This document shows positions 10,806 through 25,888 of a DNA stretch of 64,000 nucleotides, one piece after another. The stretch spans positions 3,038,001 to 3,102,000 of the forward strand of contig OY756141.1 in assembly GCA_963576785.1 (NCBI GenBank). The letters are read 5' to 3'. The stretch's first letter is position 1, and every line of letters begins with the position of its first letter. The notes under the pieces are model-generated. The model worked only from the letters and a program-made list of their open reading frames with translations. It made no database searches and was not told the DNA's origin. The position numbers and the translations under genes were made by a program. The DNA is from Chlorophyllum brunneum. Taxonomy: Eukaryota > Basidiomycota > Agaricomycetes > Agaricales > Agaricaceae.

Positions 10806-12590
10806 GACTTGCAGTCGCTTGCGGTGGTAATTTCGCAGTCCAGTTCTCTCCGCGGTCCTGCCCACAGTAGTGAGGGTTTAGCTAGGCCTCTGGAGAAAGG
10901 TTAGAAGCAAGATGGACTGGGGTATGACTGGGCTTTGTTTGGTGATATGTAAGCCCGGCGCCATCGTCGGTACCGTCTCCCATCGAAGTTGTTGTTAGTC
11001 GTGTGGCTGTGTCCAGCTCGAGCTACATAAAAATAGAATTCGCCGCCGTCGCCTGCGATGACGACCTCAGCTCCGAAAGCGAATGTGGCCCCTAGCGGTG
11101 AATTCGCCTGTAGTGTCGTACTCCGTGCATCCTGCAACCCCACTTTGCGCGGTATTGTCATTTTCAGCTCCCTCGCGAATCACCTATCAAAATCATATGC
11201 GATGACTTGCATATAGTCTACAGAATCTGTCAGGCGTGGCAGTTGACACAAAAGCGCCAAGGTTCTGTCTTGGTGCATCTGGATAGATTACGGGCATCCG
11301 TGGTATAAAATAAACCTGTGAAGATAATAAAAAGGTGGAGACAGGTAATTCGGCTAAGCATAGGTGACGAGCGGATATTATAGGGCACTAACTTTGAAGC
11401 ACTATCGTCTCCCGAAGTTCAACTGAGTCCTCCCCAGTGAGCTACATATACCCCCCCAGTCCAGAACAAACATGCACCAGGACTAACGAAGGAACACATG
11501 CGCATGAGTGGAGAGCCCTGCGAGTCACTCGAAAACGGACGGAGCACGAAAGCAAAGAGCAGAGGGCAGAGTAGAGGGCTTGACGCTTGGGTGGTGGAGC
11601 CTTGGAGGTGTCTCGGAGCATTATCCAAGTCCGTTACTCATTCAATGGCACAGCCTATCTCGGATTATACTGTGCTAAGAACTTCGCGTATTGAAGGCGC
11701 CTCAGGTCGAATTATTGATCAAAGCGCATGTAATATTCCGGGAGTAGCCCTCTTCCTATTAAAACGACGTGACTGCGAGGTCACCAAGGAGTACTAGTAC
11801 TTGGACATCACTCGTGAGCAGCAGGAGCGATTGATAATATCAACTGTTATTTAGGCTATAACGACATGGCCTCTTTGAAACCGTCGACTTCAGGCATATG
11901 GACCTGATGTACCTAGTCTCATGTGTCGGCTTCTTGGCAACGGTCTGAGGACATACTTATTTTAGATTCTCATGGATTAGGATTTCAGAAACGAGAAGTT
12001 CTCACTGCAACGCACTGTCTTTCGGGAACTACGCCACTGATGATCCCAAGACTTACCACTGAACGCATTCTATCCTAACTGTCATTAGTAGCAATGATAT
12101 ATCAGTGAAAGAAATGTTTCATTAGCTGTGCGGCCTCGAGTATGGAACCAGTGAGCAGTGCCTGGGATCCAGTGAAATCGGGGATAGGGCCAGTCACTGG
12201 GCGCCAGATAACCTGTTCCCACTCTCCCATGCTCTTATAGCTCTTATGACGCCTCGAGCACAATCGCCGAAAATCTGACCAAGATGTTGGAATTGAAGAC
12301 AGCCCCGTGAATGCGGGAACGGCGGGTATGTATACCGATTGTACCCATCTGCCGACAGAGTACTCACCCACACTTCAATTTCACAGAAGTGGCCGACAAT
12401 TAGTCTTGTGGCTTCTTCAGCAATGCAAACATTCCCCCAGTCAACCAGCCCACGATGATTGACGCGAAAAACGTACAATTTCACTGGGCAATCCTCAACG
12501 CCATCTTCAATGGAACCGCGTGTACGACCCTTCTCGCTTACTGAAATCACAGATCCTCCTGGGTCCTAAACAGCTTTAGAGCGGCTCCTG
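10806..12590. other. long gene-poor interval
   Basis: About 1.8 kb upstream of the glucosyltransferase. The longest open frames (10901-11161, 12194-12550) have no recognisable motifs, no plausible splice partners, and composition like the flanking DNA. The proximal part must contain the glucosyltransferase promoter. I see no repeats or RNA genes. Confidence 0.5.
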
Positions 12591-12639
12591 CGCCACACTT
12601 GTCCAGGCTCTGCCGCAGACTCAACGGTCTGCGACCCCC

Positions 12640-13560
12640 CTCCCCGATGCCATCCACGAACTCGTGAGCGGATCGGAGGGAAGTTGGAGGATTGGATAAA
12701 CAGACCAAAACGTCCATGGAAGATGCTTTGGCTCCGCGGTTTCGCCGGGACGGGGAAATCCGCTGTGGCCCAAACGTTTTGCTGAGACTTGCCTCAGGAC
12801 AGGCCGTCTCGGGCCGCGTACTTCTTCCGAACAAAAAAACAGACAATACTGTCATTCCAACCCTGGCATCTCAACTTGCTGTACATTTCCTGGATTATGG
12901 AGGTATCCCCACACACCTCGTCGCTCGCGGCCTCACCATTCTGCAGGGGTCACCTCGCGCCTAGGTAAAGAGGCTTATCACCGACCCTTTACGATTCTGC
13001 AGGCACGAGCACACCCCGTTACTCGAAAACCCGTCCTGGTCTTGTAATGAACAGTTTCTGGAGGTTATTGAGATCACAACAAGCCTCTTTGTGCTCGCTT
13101 CGACAATACTTAGATACATCAGGGATTCCTGTCGGGCGAATCCGACAGAGGGTCTTGTCGATATTCTGGCGTTCATGAACAAGACGAGTCGCATTGGTGC
13201 AAAGAATCCACTAGAGACACTCAGTCTGCTATAGTCCCGGATTCTATCCAGCATTGCAGAAGACATGTTTCCAAAGCCGAGGCGAATATGATACTTTTGG
13301 ATGTTATCCAGTCGTCTTCCCTTCACTGCTCAAGGACTATGTGGTTATCTGAACGTAAATCAACGCGCGTTTGAATAACGCCCCACGTCAACTTCACTCG
13401 GCCCTCGACGTGGCCCTTCCGGAGAGAGCAGCTGAAATTCCCTTGCGGGTATTTCACACGTCATTTGAGGATTGTCTCTGGGCCTCCATTCGCTCGGGCA
13501 GGCTTTTCATTGACAGATAAGAGATTGTCCTCGCACACTGCAAACAGAGTCTCTTCCGCT
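12640..13560 (+). pseudogene. decayed NACHT-domain gene (copy 1)
   Basis: A relic of a fungal NACHT (STAND NTPase) protein. From about 12650 a frame reads PPPRCHPRTRERIGGKLEDW and then the Walker A motif GFAGTGKSA, followed by AQTFC and a stop near 12783. The reading then jumps frames. Near 13080-13260 it resumes with SLFVLASTILRYI and NPLETLSLL, interrupted by TAG. Near 13400-13530 it resumes again with LPERAAEIPLRVFHTSFEDC and RSGRLFID, followed by a stop. These blocks occur in the same order in the NACHT gene at 55-57 kb of this window. The segment between Walker A and SLFVLA is largely missing or unreadable, including the Walker B stretch. The locus cannot encode a NACHT protein. Confidence 0.8.
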
Positions 13561-13771
13561 ATAAGAATATTTTAGAATCCACTGTTCTGATGGTAACCTT
13601 CTAATTGGGAGCCTTTATCTTGCTCTAAGCAGCGGTTAAAAGGTGACATTCCAAAATGCATATTCTCTAAATTATTATTGAAATAGTTCTGGGTATGTAG
13701 TGCATGACTAAGATAGTAGTGACGGAGCAGACCTCGTAGGGCCAAGGGAGAAGAGACAAGAAGTAGGGGGC

Positions 13772-15641
13772 TTATGTTTTTTGTGTAACCTGGCCTCCTA
13801 GGCGTGATACAATCTCAAAACATAGGACGAGCAATAGCTGGCCTATAAGGTCCATGAGTGCCGAGTGGATGGGTAAAGCATACATATCCGGATCACGGTT
13901 TTTCGACCAGAGCCAGTTCGTGAGGAAGCGCGCGATGACAAGTGAAGCAAAAACCTAACAAATTGATCAATCACATGAAGCCGTTGATGCAAGACTAAGG
14001 ACTTACAGCACAACAGAAAAACAAGATAGAGAAAGCAATGAACAGGAAAGGGACTTTTAACCATCCGATGCTACGGAGGACAGTGAGGAAGATGATTTCG
14101 ACAGGAAGTGTGATTGTGAGGAGTGTGATCATGACTAGACGTGGGCTGGGTTGGTTTGCTGGTGGTTGGGAGGACTTGGAGAGTAAAGCCGCATGGAGGG
14201 CTGTTGAGAGGCGGGAGACGAATATTGAGCCAGCAGCTCCTGGTAGACCTAAGTGAATGGTTATCGTTAGTTCGTACCGGCATTACGGGGAAAATGCTTA
14301 CCGCTAATTACGACAGCCAGTACTGCGAAACCTTCATATTTACTCACAAACATGTCTAATACGATACCAGTGCCGCTGCTTATGATCATGGCACCGAATA
14401 AGGGCGTCCAACCTTGGCTGAGAAGCGGCCGGACATATTTGTTACGGAGAGTGTAGGTGAGAGAAGTTAGGGCTGTGATGACGGCGATGATGCCGACAAC
14501 GAAGGGGAGTGGGGTGTGGAGGAAGGGTATGAGGATCGTCGAGACAAGGCCGATAAGGCAGAGAGTTACAAGATCACCGAGGCAGGAGGCGATTGCTGGG
14601 GCGATATTATCTGGTGGAAGCGGAGTTAAAATGAGGTATTTATGAGTCAATAGATGGGGATATGGCGCACCGGGGTCACGGTTGAATTTTCGACAGAGGA
14701 CAATTAGAGTACACATGAACGAACCCAGAATTAGGCCCGACAGACATGCCGCTGACATGGTCGTCGAGGCGACCATAAGTAGTCTGGGTGCAGATCTGTT
14801 AGATTTGTTATACTGGCGCTGATGAGTGCAAGAGGCGTACGTGGCCAAGTCCGTGTTACGTTTTGCCTCTGGGGCTGGATGAGGAATCGGTTTTCTTGAG
14901 TCTATGTCATATGGGAATAATAAATCACGAATGGGAAGTGCAGATGTTGAATTGGTAGATGATTGAGCGGCAACAGGGGTTCCTCGTGCTTCATGAGGGA
15001 CGATTAATCCAAGAAGGATAGCGATACAAGCGGCAACGAATGACACAACAATAGCTTGAACTTGCAATAGTGTGAGGTTGCCCACGATCATAGCTCGGCG
15101 CTGCTTGGGTTCGTCGAGCTCTCCGACATTTGCAGCAGTGCCGAGACGTGCGGATAGGTTCATCTCGAGGTTACCCTTGAGATTCAGGACTACGGGTATG
15201 ATCATAATGAGTTGGTCAACTTCTCGCATGGCCCGCCAGTGCTGTGTCGGGCGGTAACAGTGTTCAGTTGTGGGGGTTGTCTAAGCGAGGGTGGGACTCA
15301 CCGAAACTTGATCCAGCAGTTTCCCGGTGAAGAGTAAGCTCACGGTAGTGAGTAGTAATGTAGGTGCGCTCTAGTGGAATTATGATCTTAACGCATTGTA
15401 AACTTGGTATGTAGCTCACCTCTATAACGATTCCCTTGATTTGTGGCCATAGCTTTTTAGGAGAAGAGGAGTAATGTCGTGGCGACTGGTGGCCAAGCAG
15501 AGCAACGTCGCCTCTGTCGTCGGTTTCGTCGTCGTCGTCGTCTGGGGAGTGGCTGTTCTCGTCGAGGATGTCGTTCATGGCAATGACCTCGATGTCGTCG
15601 TCGAGAGAGTCCCTGGAGCGGCCTGGAGAGCTCGCGTGCAT
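13772..15641 (-). CDS. SLC41/MgtE-type divalent cation transporter
   Basis: A membrane transporter of the SLC41 family, related to bacterial MgtE Mg2+ channels. Exons 15420-15641, 15302-15370, 14302-15241, 14007-14248 and 13772-13954 give 551 aa. The N-terminal 70 residues are acidic and soluble. The protein then has hydrophobic segments separated by one longer loop, in two MgtE-like halves. The diagnostic blocks are PVVLNLKGNLEMNLSARLGT with the TAANVG that follows it, and in the second half VISGLPGAAGSIFVSRLSTA. The two halves pseudo-repeat, as in SLC41A1. Substrate is probably Mg2+, which is inference from the family. It is divergent from ADA3 with only 215 bp between the two start codons. 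Confidence 0.9.
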
Positions 15642-15856
15642 TGTGGATGAGAGGATAATTAGGCGTGGGAAACCTAGAGTAATCGCTGTAAACGCCCTTC
15701 GTCCTTCTTCGTCCTCCACTCTCATCATATCTCTCTCCTCCTCACCGCCGGACACAGCGACCACGGTGCTCCAACCGCACAGTACTCGCGTCACTGGCTT
15801 ACCTATAGCCACCCGTAGGTGTGCTTTGAGTGACGCACTGGACACCACCACCGGCC
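15642..15856. promoter_or_regulatory. short bidirectional promoter between SLC41-like gene and ADA3
   Basis: Only 215 bp separate the two divergent start codons, so both promoters must overlap here or extend into 5' coding sequence. No clear TATA box is visible in either direction. Confidence 0.5.
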
Positions 15857-18191
15857 ATGCCGTCCAAGCTCACCCCATACCCAATACCCGACTCATATCC
15901 CTCCGCGTTACTCAAAAACACCCCAGATGCTGTGCCATCGGTTGATGAACTCGAACGCATCCACTCAGAACTCAGGCTACTCAAGCAACGGACCATCGAG
16001 AGGGCCAAGAAGGCAGGCGAGGATCTCAAGACTATCGAAGAATCAATGCGTCGGATGAAGGAGAAAGAGAAAGGGAAGCTCAAGGCCGTTGATAAGATCA
16101 AGCGTGAGCAAGAGTGTACGTTAAATTTCTCTTGAAGTTTTACTTGGAATCTCATGAACCCTTTCCATATCACTCCGACGACTATCTTGGTACTTACGCG
16201 TTTGCTTGTGTTGCGTCATATCTCAACTCAATCTCGCGGTGGTTGCCCTCTTCTGGTCCTGTGTTACTTAACGGAACATGCTATCACCGCGTCTACTTGT
16301 TCCTGCATTTGTTCATACGTTCGACATTCGTGGCTCTGTTTGTAGTTACACCGTTACCAGACGGCGACGATGCTAGGTTATCTGGACCCTACCCGCCCAA
16401 GTCCAGGAACAACTCTATTCCCTCCTCTGCCAATACCCCAGTTTCGCGGTCGTCGTTCGACCCCCGTAACCGCAAGTGAGTCCTTCTCCCCTGCGCCACT
16501 GAGTAAACCCTTACTCGGTCATTAGTGCACCCGAAGATCCCAAGAAGAAAAAGAAGAAGCGGAAACGAGAAGACGACAGTGATGGAGAACATGGTGGGTG
16601 AAGCCAGGTCCGAGCATTCCCTTGGGCTCACTCAAAGCAGATGCACGTCCCCAAAAATCTACACCTCCCCTTAATCATTCCGCCACTTTCATACCCCCTC
16701 CACCCAAGACCTCAAAACCATCAGCGCCCACGCCTCAACCCCACTCCAAGGTATGCCACGGTGCAATTAATTGGTCCCTTGGGTTCTTATTATCACCCCC
16801 TTGTAGCCCCTTGTCGGTCCCGATTTTACTGTCCCACTACCTCAAACCCTCCTCTGTGCTCGCCCTCCCATCTTACCACCCCCAATACCGGGGCCTAGTA
16901 GGGCCTCCGAAGTAACCGAAGACTTTAGCAAAGCCAAACAACCCCCTCAAAACCTCGTCACCACCTTCTACTCCAGCATCGAACCCTGGATACGACCTAT
17001 CCGCGAAGAAGACGTCGGTTTCCTAGAATATACTGGCGATGAAGTTGAGCCTTTCATCATGCCTAAGCTTGGACGTCATTACACCGAAATTTGGGAGGAC
17101 CAAGACGCGGGACTACTGCCGCATGTCATTCTCACCAACCAAGAAGCGCCTCCATCACACTTTACACCACCGCAACCGAAGTGGGATCCGTCAACGCTTG
17201 GAGATACGGATTTGGTGGGTGAGGAGAAAGGTCATGGACCATTGACAGAGAGGGTTATCAGTGCGTTGCTACCGTTGCAAGATCCGGCGGGATGGAAAGG
17301 CGTGAAAGCAGCGGAAGACGCGATGGAGGGTAGACCTGGGGGGAGCGGTGCGGCGGCGGCGCGGAAGGAAAGGCTGAATGTTACCGATCTGGAAGCGAGG
17401 ATAAGAGATAACTTGAGGTCTCATGGACTCCTAGATATGCCTGTGAGTTCGTACTACCGCTGACACGTCCACAGTGTTTCGTTGACATTCATCATCATTT
17501 GCAGCCGGACTTTACAGAAAAAGTAGACGACCCTATTGCGACCACACTACGTCAAGCACAAGCGGAGCTACGGCAAATTATAGCAATGAACAAAGCAAGA
17601 AAAGCACGGTTAATATCTATTGCTCGAGACCGATTAGGATATCAAGAGTACTTCGACCTCCGTGACTCAGTTGACAAAAATATCTCTTCCCTCTTCACCA
17701 AGCTTCAGAAAAAAGACATGCCGAAGTTGGGTAAGAAGAAGAGGAAACCGGATGGATTAGACTCTGGTAGTACAGGGAACGGTGTAAATGGAGCCGGTAG
17801 CGGGGGTTTACTCAGCAATCTCGCACCAAGTCCAGCAGCAGTGGGGTTTAACCAAGACGACGGTCAACATCTCCTAGTAAATGACCAGCTGAAACACCTG
17901 GTCGAGACGAGGAGACAGTGGGTCGATGCCGTAGGCTCGGTTTTCGAGCAGAAGGAAAGAGAGAATCCAGGGAGGATATGGGGTTTACCGAAGGAGAGTG
18001 TGTACAAGGACATCGAGGAGGACGTGCAGCGCTTGTTGGTTAATCCTGGACCACTAATTGTGGTTAAGGATGAAGATATTCTGAGAAATGGAATAGGTGC
18101 GGGTGGGATTGTTCCAGGAAAGGCGAAGGTGAAAGGGAAGGAGAGGGCGAACACACATAGTCTCGGAGGGGATGAGATGGATTTAAGCTGA
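15857..18191 (+). CDS. NGG1: ADA3/NGG1-like SAGA histone acetyltransferase subunit
   Basis: Ada3 links Gcn5 and Ada2 in the SAGA/ADA histone acetyltransferase module in the nucleus. Exons 15857-16115, 16346-16475, 16526-16593, 16641-16750, 16807-17442 and 17505-18191 encode 629 aa. The N-terminus has a charged coiled coil (about residues 25-85). A Lys/Arg run (KKKKKKRKR) follows and is a likely nuclear signal. A central conserved block has EPWIRPIREEDVGFLEY. The C-terminal Ada3 domain shows RDNLRSHGLLDMP, then a helical region with REQ-like repeats ending in LFTKLQKKDMPKLGKKKRK. These are the standard Ada3 C-terminal features. The last 200 residues include Gly/Ser-rich linkers. The gene converges on RPA34. 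Confidence 0.85.
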
Positions 18192-18542
18192 AGCTAGTCC
18201 CATATCCCCAAGGAGGCGTGAGGGTGTGGTGGTGCTTGGGCATTCACTTTTCGGTCGGATTTTCCTTTGGTGGTTCTTACTTCCCTTTCTTGTTTTTTTT
18301 TCTTTCCCTATAGCATCTTCCCATCCCCTGGATTTACATCTTCCCTGTCCCTAACCTTATTCTTCTTTGTGTGCGTAATTGCTATGTTATCCGTGTAATT
18401 TTCCCTACCCAGCTTTATCTCGACATTTGTTGAACAATGCATCGCCCTTGCGTTTTCGGTATTGGATTGTAGCACTCGATTGGTCGAAAGAATAAGGGAG
18501 ACTTCTCGTAACATTAGCCCGCAGGGGGAAGGACCAGTACCA
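18192..18542. other. convergent 3' region of ADA3 and RPA34
   Basis: A 351-bp interval between two stop codons, with T-rich runs (around 18290-18305) consistent with 3' UTR and polyadenylation sequences. No gene is seen. Confidence 0.6.
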
Positions 18543-19588
18543 TCATGAAGTCGTTTTGGGCTTTTTGGACTTTTTGGATGACCCACTGATACCCTCTGCA
18601 TCCTCTCCTTTACGTTTCTTACTTTTCTTTTCTTTTTTCTCCGTCTTCTGTTTCGTCTTAGTCTCCCCCACTCCCCCGTCCTCCACTTTTACCCTCTCGA
18701 TCTTGTCTTTCTTCTTTTTACTTGACTTCCTCTCCTTCTCGACCGGTTCGAGAACGTTGTCGTCGACCTCCATGGTGCCCACCTCTGGATCTACGTCCAT
18801 TGGTGAAGATGACAGTGCCTGGCCAGTGTTGGCGAGTGAACCATAGGGCATGAATCGGTGAGTAAGGAGTTCAACTGGGTATTTATGTCTCTGTGGGTTC
18901 TTGTACATTGTGTCATTCGTTGGAGACAAATCGGATGCGGATGGTTGTATATGTTGTGCAGAGACAACTATATGTCGTGTTATCGGCTTCGGTGCTATTG
19001 AAATGTAAATTACTTTAACATAGTACCGAGGAATATGGGGAGGATTAACATACCAATGTAGAACTTCCCCTTTTTACTTTTTCTTGGCAATAAACATGAG
19101 AGTGACTTGAGTTCTTCGCCTCCTACTAAATCTGCCGATGATGCATCCTTCTCACTGACAGTGCCGTCATCACCCAAAGACCAGATGTCATATGAAGTAC
19201 GTTTTCGCTTTAGCGAACCTATCCGAGCTGTTTTTGGCTTCCCTCTCGTTGAAGAATGGAGGTCAAGAGAAAGTCCTTCAAGGTGTTTTGGTTGAACCTA
19301 TATAACAAGTCAGCAATTTGGATATGTCTGGGAGAAACCAGAACGCACGTTTTCAGGTACCCTTAACACCCAAAGTTCGACGTCTTCGTCCTCCTTTACT
19401 GCATCCCAGTCAAATTCCCCATTATTCCCGTTTATTGAAACGGGTTTTGTCCCAGGCGGAGGTTGGAATGCCCAATTCTGATCTATACCCTCGTTCTTGC
19501 CTGTCGTTGGGGGTACCGGAGCTGAAGGTTTTTGTTTTTTGGCTTTATCCTTTTTACGTTTTGGTAAAGCAGAAGAACTGGTCGACAT
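18543..19588 (-). CDS. RPA34: RNA polymerase I subunit RPA34 (A34.5)
   Basis: A subunit of the A49/A34.5 heterodimer of RNA polymerase I, acting in rRNA transcription in the nucleolus. Exons 19349-19588, 19054-19297 and 18543-18994 encode 311 aa. The dimerisation domain is recognisable from the DVELWVLRVPENV motif followed by QPKHLEGLSLDL. The YDIWSLGDDG segment and the long Lys/Glu-rich tail (KKKKDKIERVK, KKEKKSKKRKG, KKSKKPK) are also typical. The Lys-rich tail explains the strongly biased composition of the 3' end. The N-terminus is also basic (PKRKKDKAKKQK). Confidence 0.82.
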
Positions 19589-19975
19589 GCCCGCAATATC
19601 TGTTGTGCAGTGGATTATAGGTATGGAAGAATTTGACGGGTGATTTTTGTGTTATTTACAACGACTATCGGGAAAGCGGTGCCCTCTGGTAATAACAACA
19701 ACAAATATCACACTGGCCTCCCACTTTTACAGCTTATTCTTCAACACGAACTAGGAACCTTCTGGCATAGAATGGGTATCACTTAGAACGACAACAATTT
19801 CAGGCTCCCGATGCGCGATATCTGCCTAAATGTAGGTGTACATGTAGTGGTCCTTGCAGTGAGTACTGGATATACACAGGGCGCCTAATCGGCGTTAGGT
19901 TGCATCCTAATCGATATGCAGGGCAGAGAAGGCGTGTAACACAGCTCCCATCTCCGTTTCTAACCACCATGTCGC
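19589..19975. other. intergenic, upstream of RPA34 and NACHT copy 2
   Basis: A 387-bp divergent interval. It must hold the RPA34 promoter. I see no coding motif, repeat or RNA gene. Confidence 0.5.
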
Positions 19976-21962
19976 ATGGAATATTTCGTGCTCATCACAA
20001 ACAGCCCACATATGGAGGACAAATCTTCTCACATAACGGCCAATATCACTACGACCGTCAATGCGAATGCTGAGACACGACCCGGTGAGTCTTGCTAGTC
20101 TTTAACATCGATGGCCCCCAATCCCAAGTTCTCAATACTGCAGGTCTCGCAAAGCTCCTCAAGGCTTCTATGCCAGATGCATTCCATGACTCCTCCGCGC
20201 GATATCCACCGCCCCGGTGTCACCCCAAAACCCGCCAGGGCTATATCAAAAGAATCAACGAATGGAGATCCTCCCCTGACTCTTGTCCTCTTCTGTGGGT
20301 CGAAGGACCTGCTGGACCTGGCAAGTCAGCCATAGCCCAGACCTGTGCAGAGCACCTCGCAGAGCAGGAGAGGCTCGGCGTATCCGTGTTCCTAACAGGA
20401 GACACAACCCGAACGCCCTCTTACTTCAATTGCATATCAACTTACCACCAAGTTTAGGGCGTATGCCGACATCCTCAACCATCGCATTGAAAACGACCCG
20501 ACCCTCGTAGACAAATCGGTTCGGGAGCAGTTCTCAGAGCTCTTAGTCAAACCTCTACAGAAGCTGCAGGCCGATGGGACAGAGGCTGGAGAGCTAATCT
20601 TTATCGTCGACGGGTTGGATGAATGCGATGGGCAAGATGCACAATGTGACATCGTAGACATTGTAGCCACGTCGGTTCGGAAAGGAAGCACACGGTTTCG
20701 CTGGATTTTCGTCAGTCGTCCGGAAACCCACATTATCGCTGCCTTCAACGCTGATTATATGACTTCCTTATCACTTCATATCGAGCTACCCGTTTCTTCC
20801 GAACTCAATCACAAGATCCTATGCTTCCTCACAGACGAGTTCATCAAGATCGGGAGGAAATGTGGTTTACCTTCTACGTGGCCATCTGAAGACGACCTTC
20901 AGATCCTGGTTGACCTCTGCGCAGGCTTATTCATCTATGCGGCCACCACTATTCGCTTCGTTGGCGACCCAGATTCTTTAGGGCCCCCCGATCAGCTACG
21001 TCGTGTTCTAGCACTCCTTAAGAAGGCTGAGAGGACGAACGATCCTGAACATCCCTTAGCAGAGCTCGACCTATTCTATACGCTTATCATGCAACGCGTA
21101 CCATCTAAAATGCTTCCCACCATACAGAAGATATTATTGCTCAAGTGCCTGTCTGCCGATCACCCCGGTAGTCCCCCTAATGCAATTTTTGTTGCCAACA
21201 TCCTTCAGCTATCCGAGTCACAATTCCGTACTGCTTGTGGTGCTCTCCGTTCCGTGTTAGAAGTTGGATCATTCTCAAGCACATCTCCCCTCAAGTAATA
21301 TTCTACCACGCATCATTTATGGAGTATATTCGGGATCCAAGTCGCTCTGGAGCGTTGTCCGTCTGCTCCGGGTGTCAGGATACCCTTTGGTTGGAGCTGT
21401 TTGAGCGATTGCAAAATGCCAAGTCCATTTCAACCAGTGTGTATTTTTGTGTCTTAGTAAATGAATAATACTTATGGCTGTCGCTCTTTTTTCCCCAGAC
21501 GGGGGCTACAAGGATACCAGATGGCCTAGCGACGGAGATGTTTTCCCAGAGACCGAATGGGTGTATGGTCTTTCCGTTTGGGTGTTCCTTCACCTCGCGT
21601 CTTATCATATAAATTCATCTACGGCCGCTGCTCTAATCAACTTCCGATTCCGAACCGTTCCAATCCTTTGTACAAGATTTGCGCTCTCCCTAAATCCAGA
21701 CCAGTTAAAGGAGCGGGTACTGAGCCATCCCAATTTTTTTCAATCACTATTGACAAGCATCCCTAGGTCCCTGGTGGCCTTCGGAACAAGATCATTCGAA
21801 GGAGCTACAATCCATTTATCCAATCGCGAAGACCGGTTTATTCGATCTGGGGTAAGCCCTACGTTCTCGGACATGGAAAGAATAAAGTGTTATGCTGGAT
21901 GGTCGGCCCGGACTGGACCTACATATTGGAACCGTACCCAACACTTTCGGAAATGGCGCTAG
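19976..21962 (+). pseudogene. NACHT-domain gene with frameshifts (copy 2)
   Basis: A STAND-type NTPase of the fungal NACHT class. A possible first exon (19976-20084) joins at 20144 to GLAKLLKASMPDAF, then PPPRCHPKTRQGYI and the Walker A variant GPAGPGKSA. The frame shifts near 20400-20420; downstream the new frame reads IAYQLTTKFRAYADIL and LIFIVDGLDECDG (Walker B with acidic DE). It continues with FVSRPETH, LCAGLFIYAATTIRFVGD and a helical region to about 21290. There a second shift (one base missing near 21295) is needed to reach VIFYHASFMEYIRDP. A possible intron follows at about 21437-21498, and the last open stretch ends at 21962. Either two disabling indels or sequencing errors are present. 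The start codon is uncertain, since a second ATG in another frame begins 6 bases upstream. Confidence 0.7.
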
Positions 21963-23130
21963 CTCCACTCTCATCCATCCGCAAGGCAATTCGCTAGTAC
22001 ATGACAGAGAGCCCGTAATCCGTCCGTTGATCCCATATTTACATTCTAGAATATCTTCAACGGCTCGAGGTTATCCCCAACGTTTCATACATATGCTGTG
22101 GCCCGTAGATTGATTCCACACGTAGTTTGAAACTCAAGGTGCAGTGCGTTCTCCTCCACTTGGAAACTTGCGCTTCGGACGAGTTTTCTGGGGATGATTT
22201 AGAGGTCCCAGAAACATCATGCCCCTGGACCACGACCAACGAAAAAGCTCAAGCGCACGGTTTTATAAATATCATCTCCCCGAGTCGCGTCGACACCGTT
22301 CGCAACCCAAAAACGAGTGTGAAGCAAAAGTGGTAAAGGCAGTTCTCCCAAGGTAACAATGCGCAGCGGATGATGTGGCGGTGGTGCATCGCATCATCTG
22401 AAGTCGAATACCATGCGCGTGACGAACCAAGGTTGGTATGACGGCCGCTCTAATACCACTAGCGAGTGCACTGATGTACCCGCTTCGTTCTCCAGTCGTC
22501 CATTCCACGGTTTATGACGTTCAACTTGGTTCCTGGATGAAACTCAATCTGCCGTCGAGCGGCATAAGTTTATAATATACCGGAACTGAACACCTGATTC
22601 CATTTATTCTATCAGAATGAGGTGGAAATTATTCGTAAATTTAGCTGTGCGAAAGTGGATGAGGGAAGGACGAGGGGAATCGAGGAATAGGAACAAAGAA
22701 ATGATCTTAAATCGGTGTATGATGAATTTCTGACTGCGCGTCTTATTTTTGTTACATGATTCTCATCCGCAAACTTTGAAGTTTTGTAACATTCAGTGAA
22801 GTGAAGTGATTCTCCCTTTGTGATGGTCTAATGAAGGGATCTAAGATTCTGGTTCTGTTCTATGCCATATTTACTAACTGCACGGCGCAATCTAATACTT
22901 CATCTCTTGAGTTGTAAAGTGGAGTCATGATACATGAGACGTTTGCTATCAGCTGACGGAACCTCAAGCTTCGAAAGTTCATTCAGGCTACTCAACGGCT
23001 TTCTTTCAATGCTTAAACAATCACCCTGGGTTCCTATCGCATATTTCTACGGAGCGGTTATCGGTTCAGACTCGGCCAAGTCGTGAGACTGTCAAACTGC
23101 AATGTGTATAAGACTTGCGTTCCAGTTAAC
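21963..23130. other. gene-poor interval upstream of GMC oxidoreductase
   Basis: About 1.2 kb. The first few hundred bases may be the decayed 3' end of the NACHT copy. The rest includes the promoter of the GMC oxidoreductase. No recognisable motif, repeat or RNA is seen. Confidence 0.5.
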
Positions 23131-25446
<2,316 letters not shown>

Positions 25447-25888
25447 ACGATGTCCCCTGTTTTGAGGTCTTGTGGGTGATTAAGTGCCAGATGATGGATT
25501 ATTTCTCGATATACTGGTTAGTTTATTTTCATCCCTATGTAAATGCGTAGAGCAGTAAGGGAAGCGAGGTGACCGAGCACTGTCTGGGGACCGGGGTGGA
25601 ATACGTTCGCGGACATCTCACAGGCATATCAGGCTTCTAGTTTAATCAAGAGAATAGGCTGTAACCGAATGCTGGTGAAAGGTCGCCGGAATCGGCAGCG
25701 AAAGCCAGGACGATATGTTGGCCAAGGGGTTTGAGAGAGGAAACTACAGCATGCCGGTAACGCGCAGAACTTGAGGAAGGTCTCTGTAGGATCCAAACCA
25801 AACCGGACCTCATAGCGAACGACTGTCACACAAATCTGAGAAGGGATCGAATGATGATGGGTTTAAGTACGTACCGAACACAAGGATT
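25447..25888. other. convergent 3' interval
   Basis: A 442-bp stretch between the stop codons of the GMC oxidoreductase (+) and the PIG-L-like gene (-). Only short overlapping frames are present and no feature is supported. Confidence 0.55.

Noticed and set aside
10901..11161. Minus-strand frame starting MTIPRKVG upstream of the glucosyltransferase
   Set aside because: It cannot be spliced in frame to the conserved glucosyltransferase exons and has no motif; probably 5' flank.
12194..12550. Minus-strand 118-codon frame
   Set aside because: No family motif, overlapping frames on both strands, and it adjoins a decayed gene. Treated as chance.
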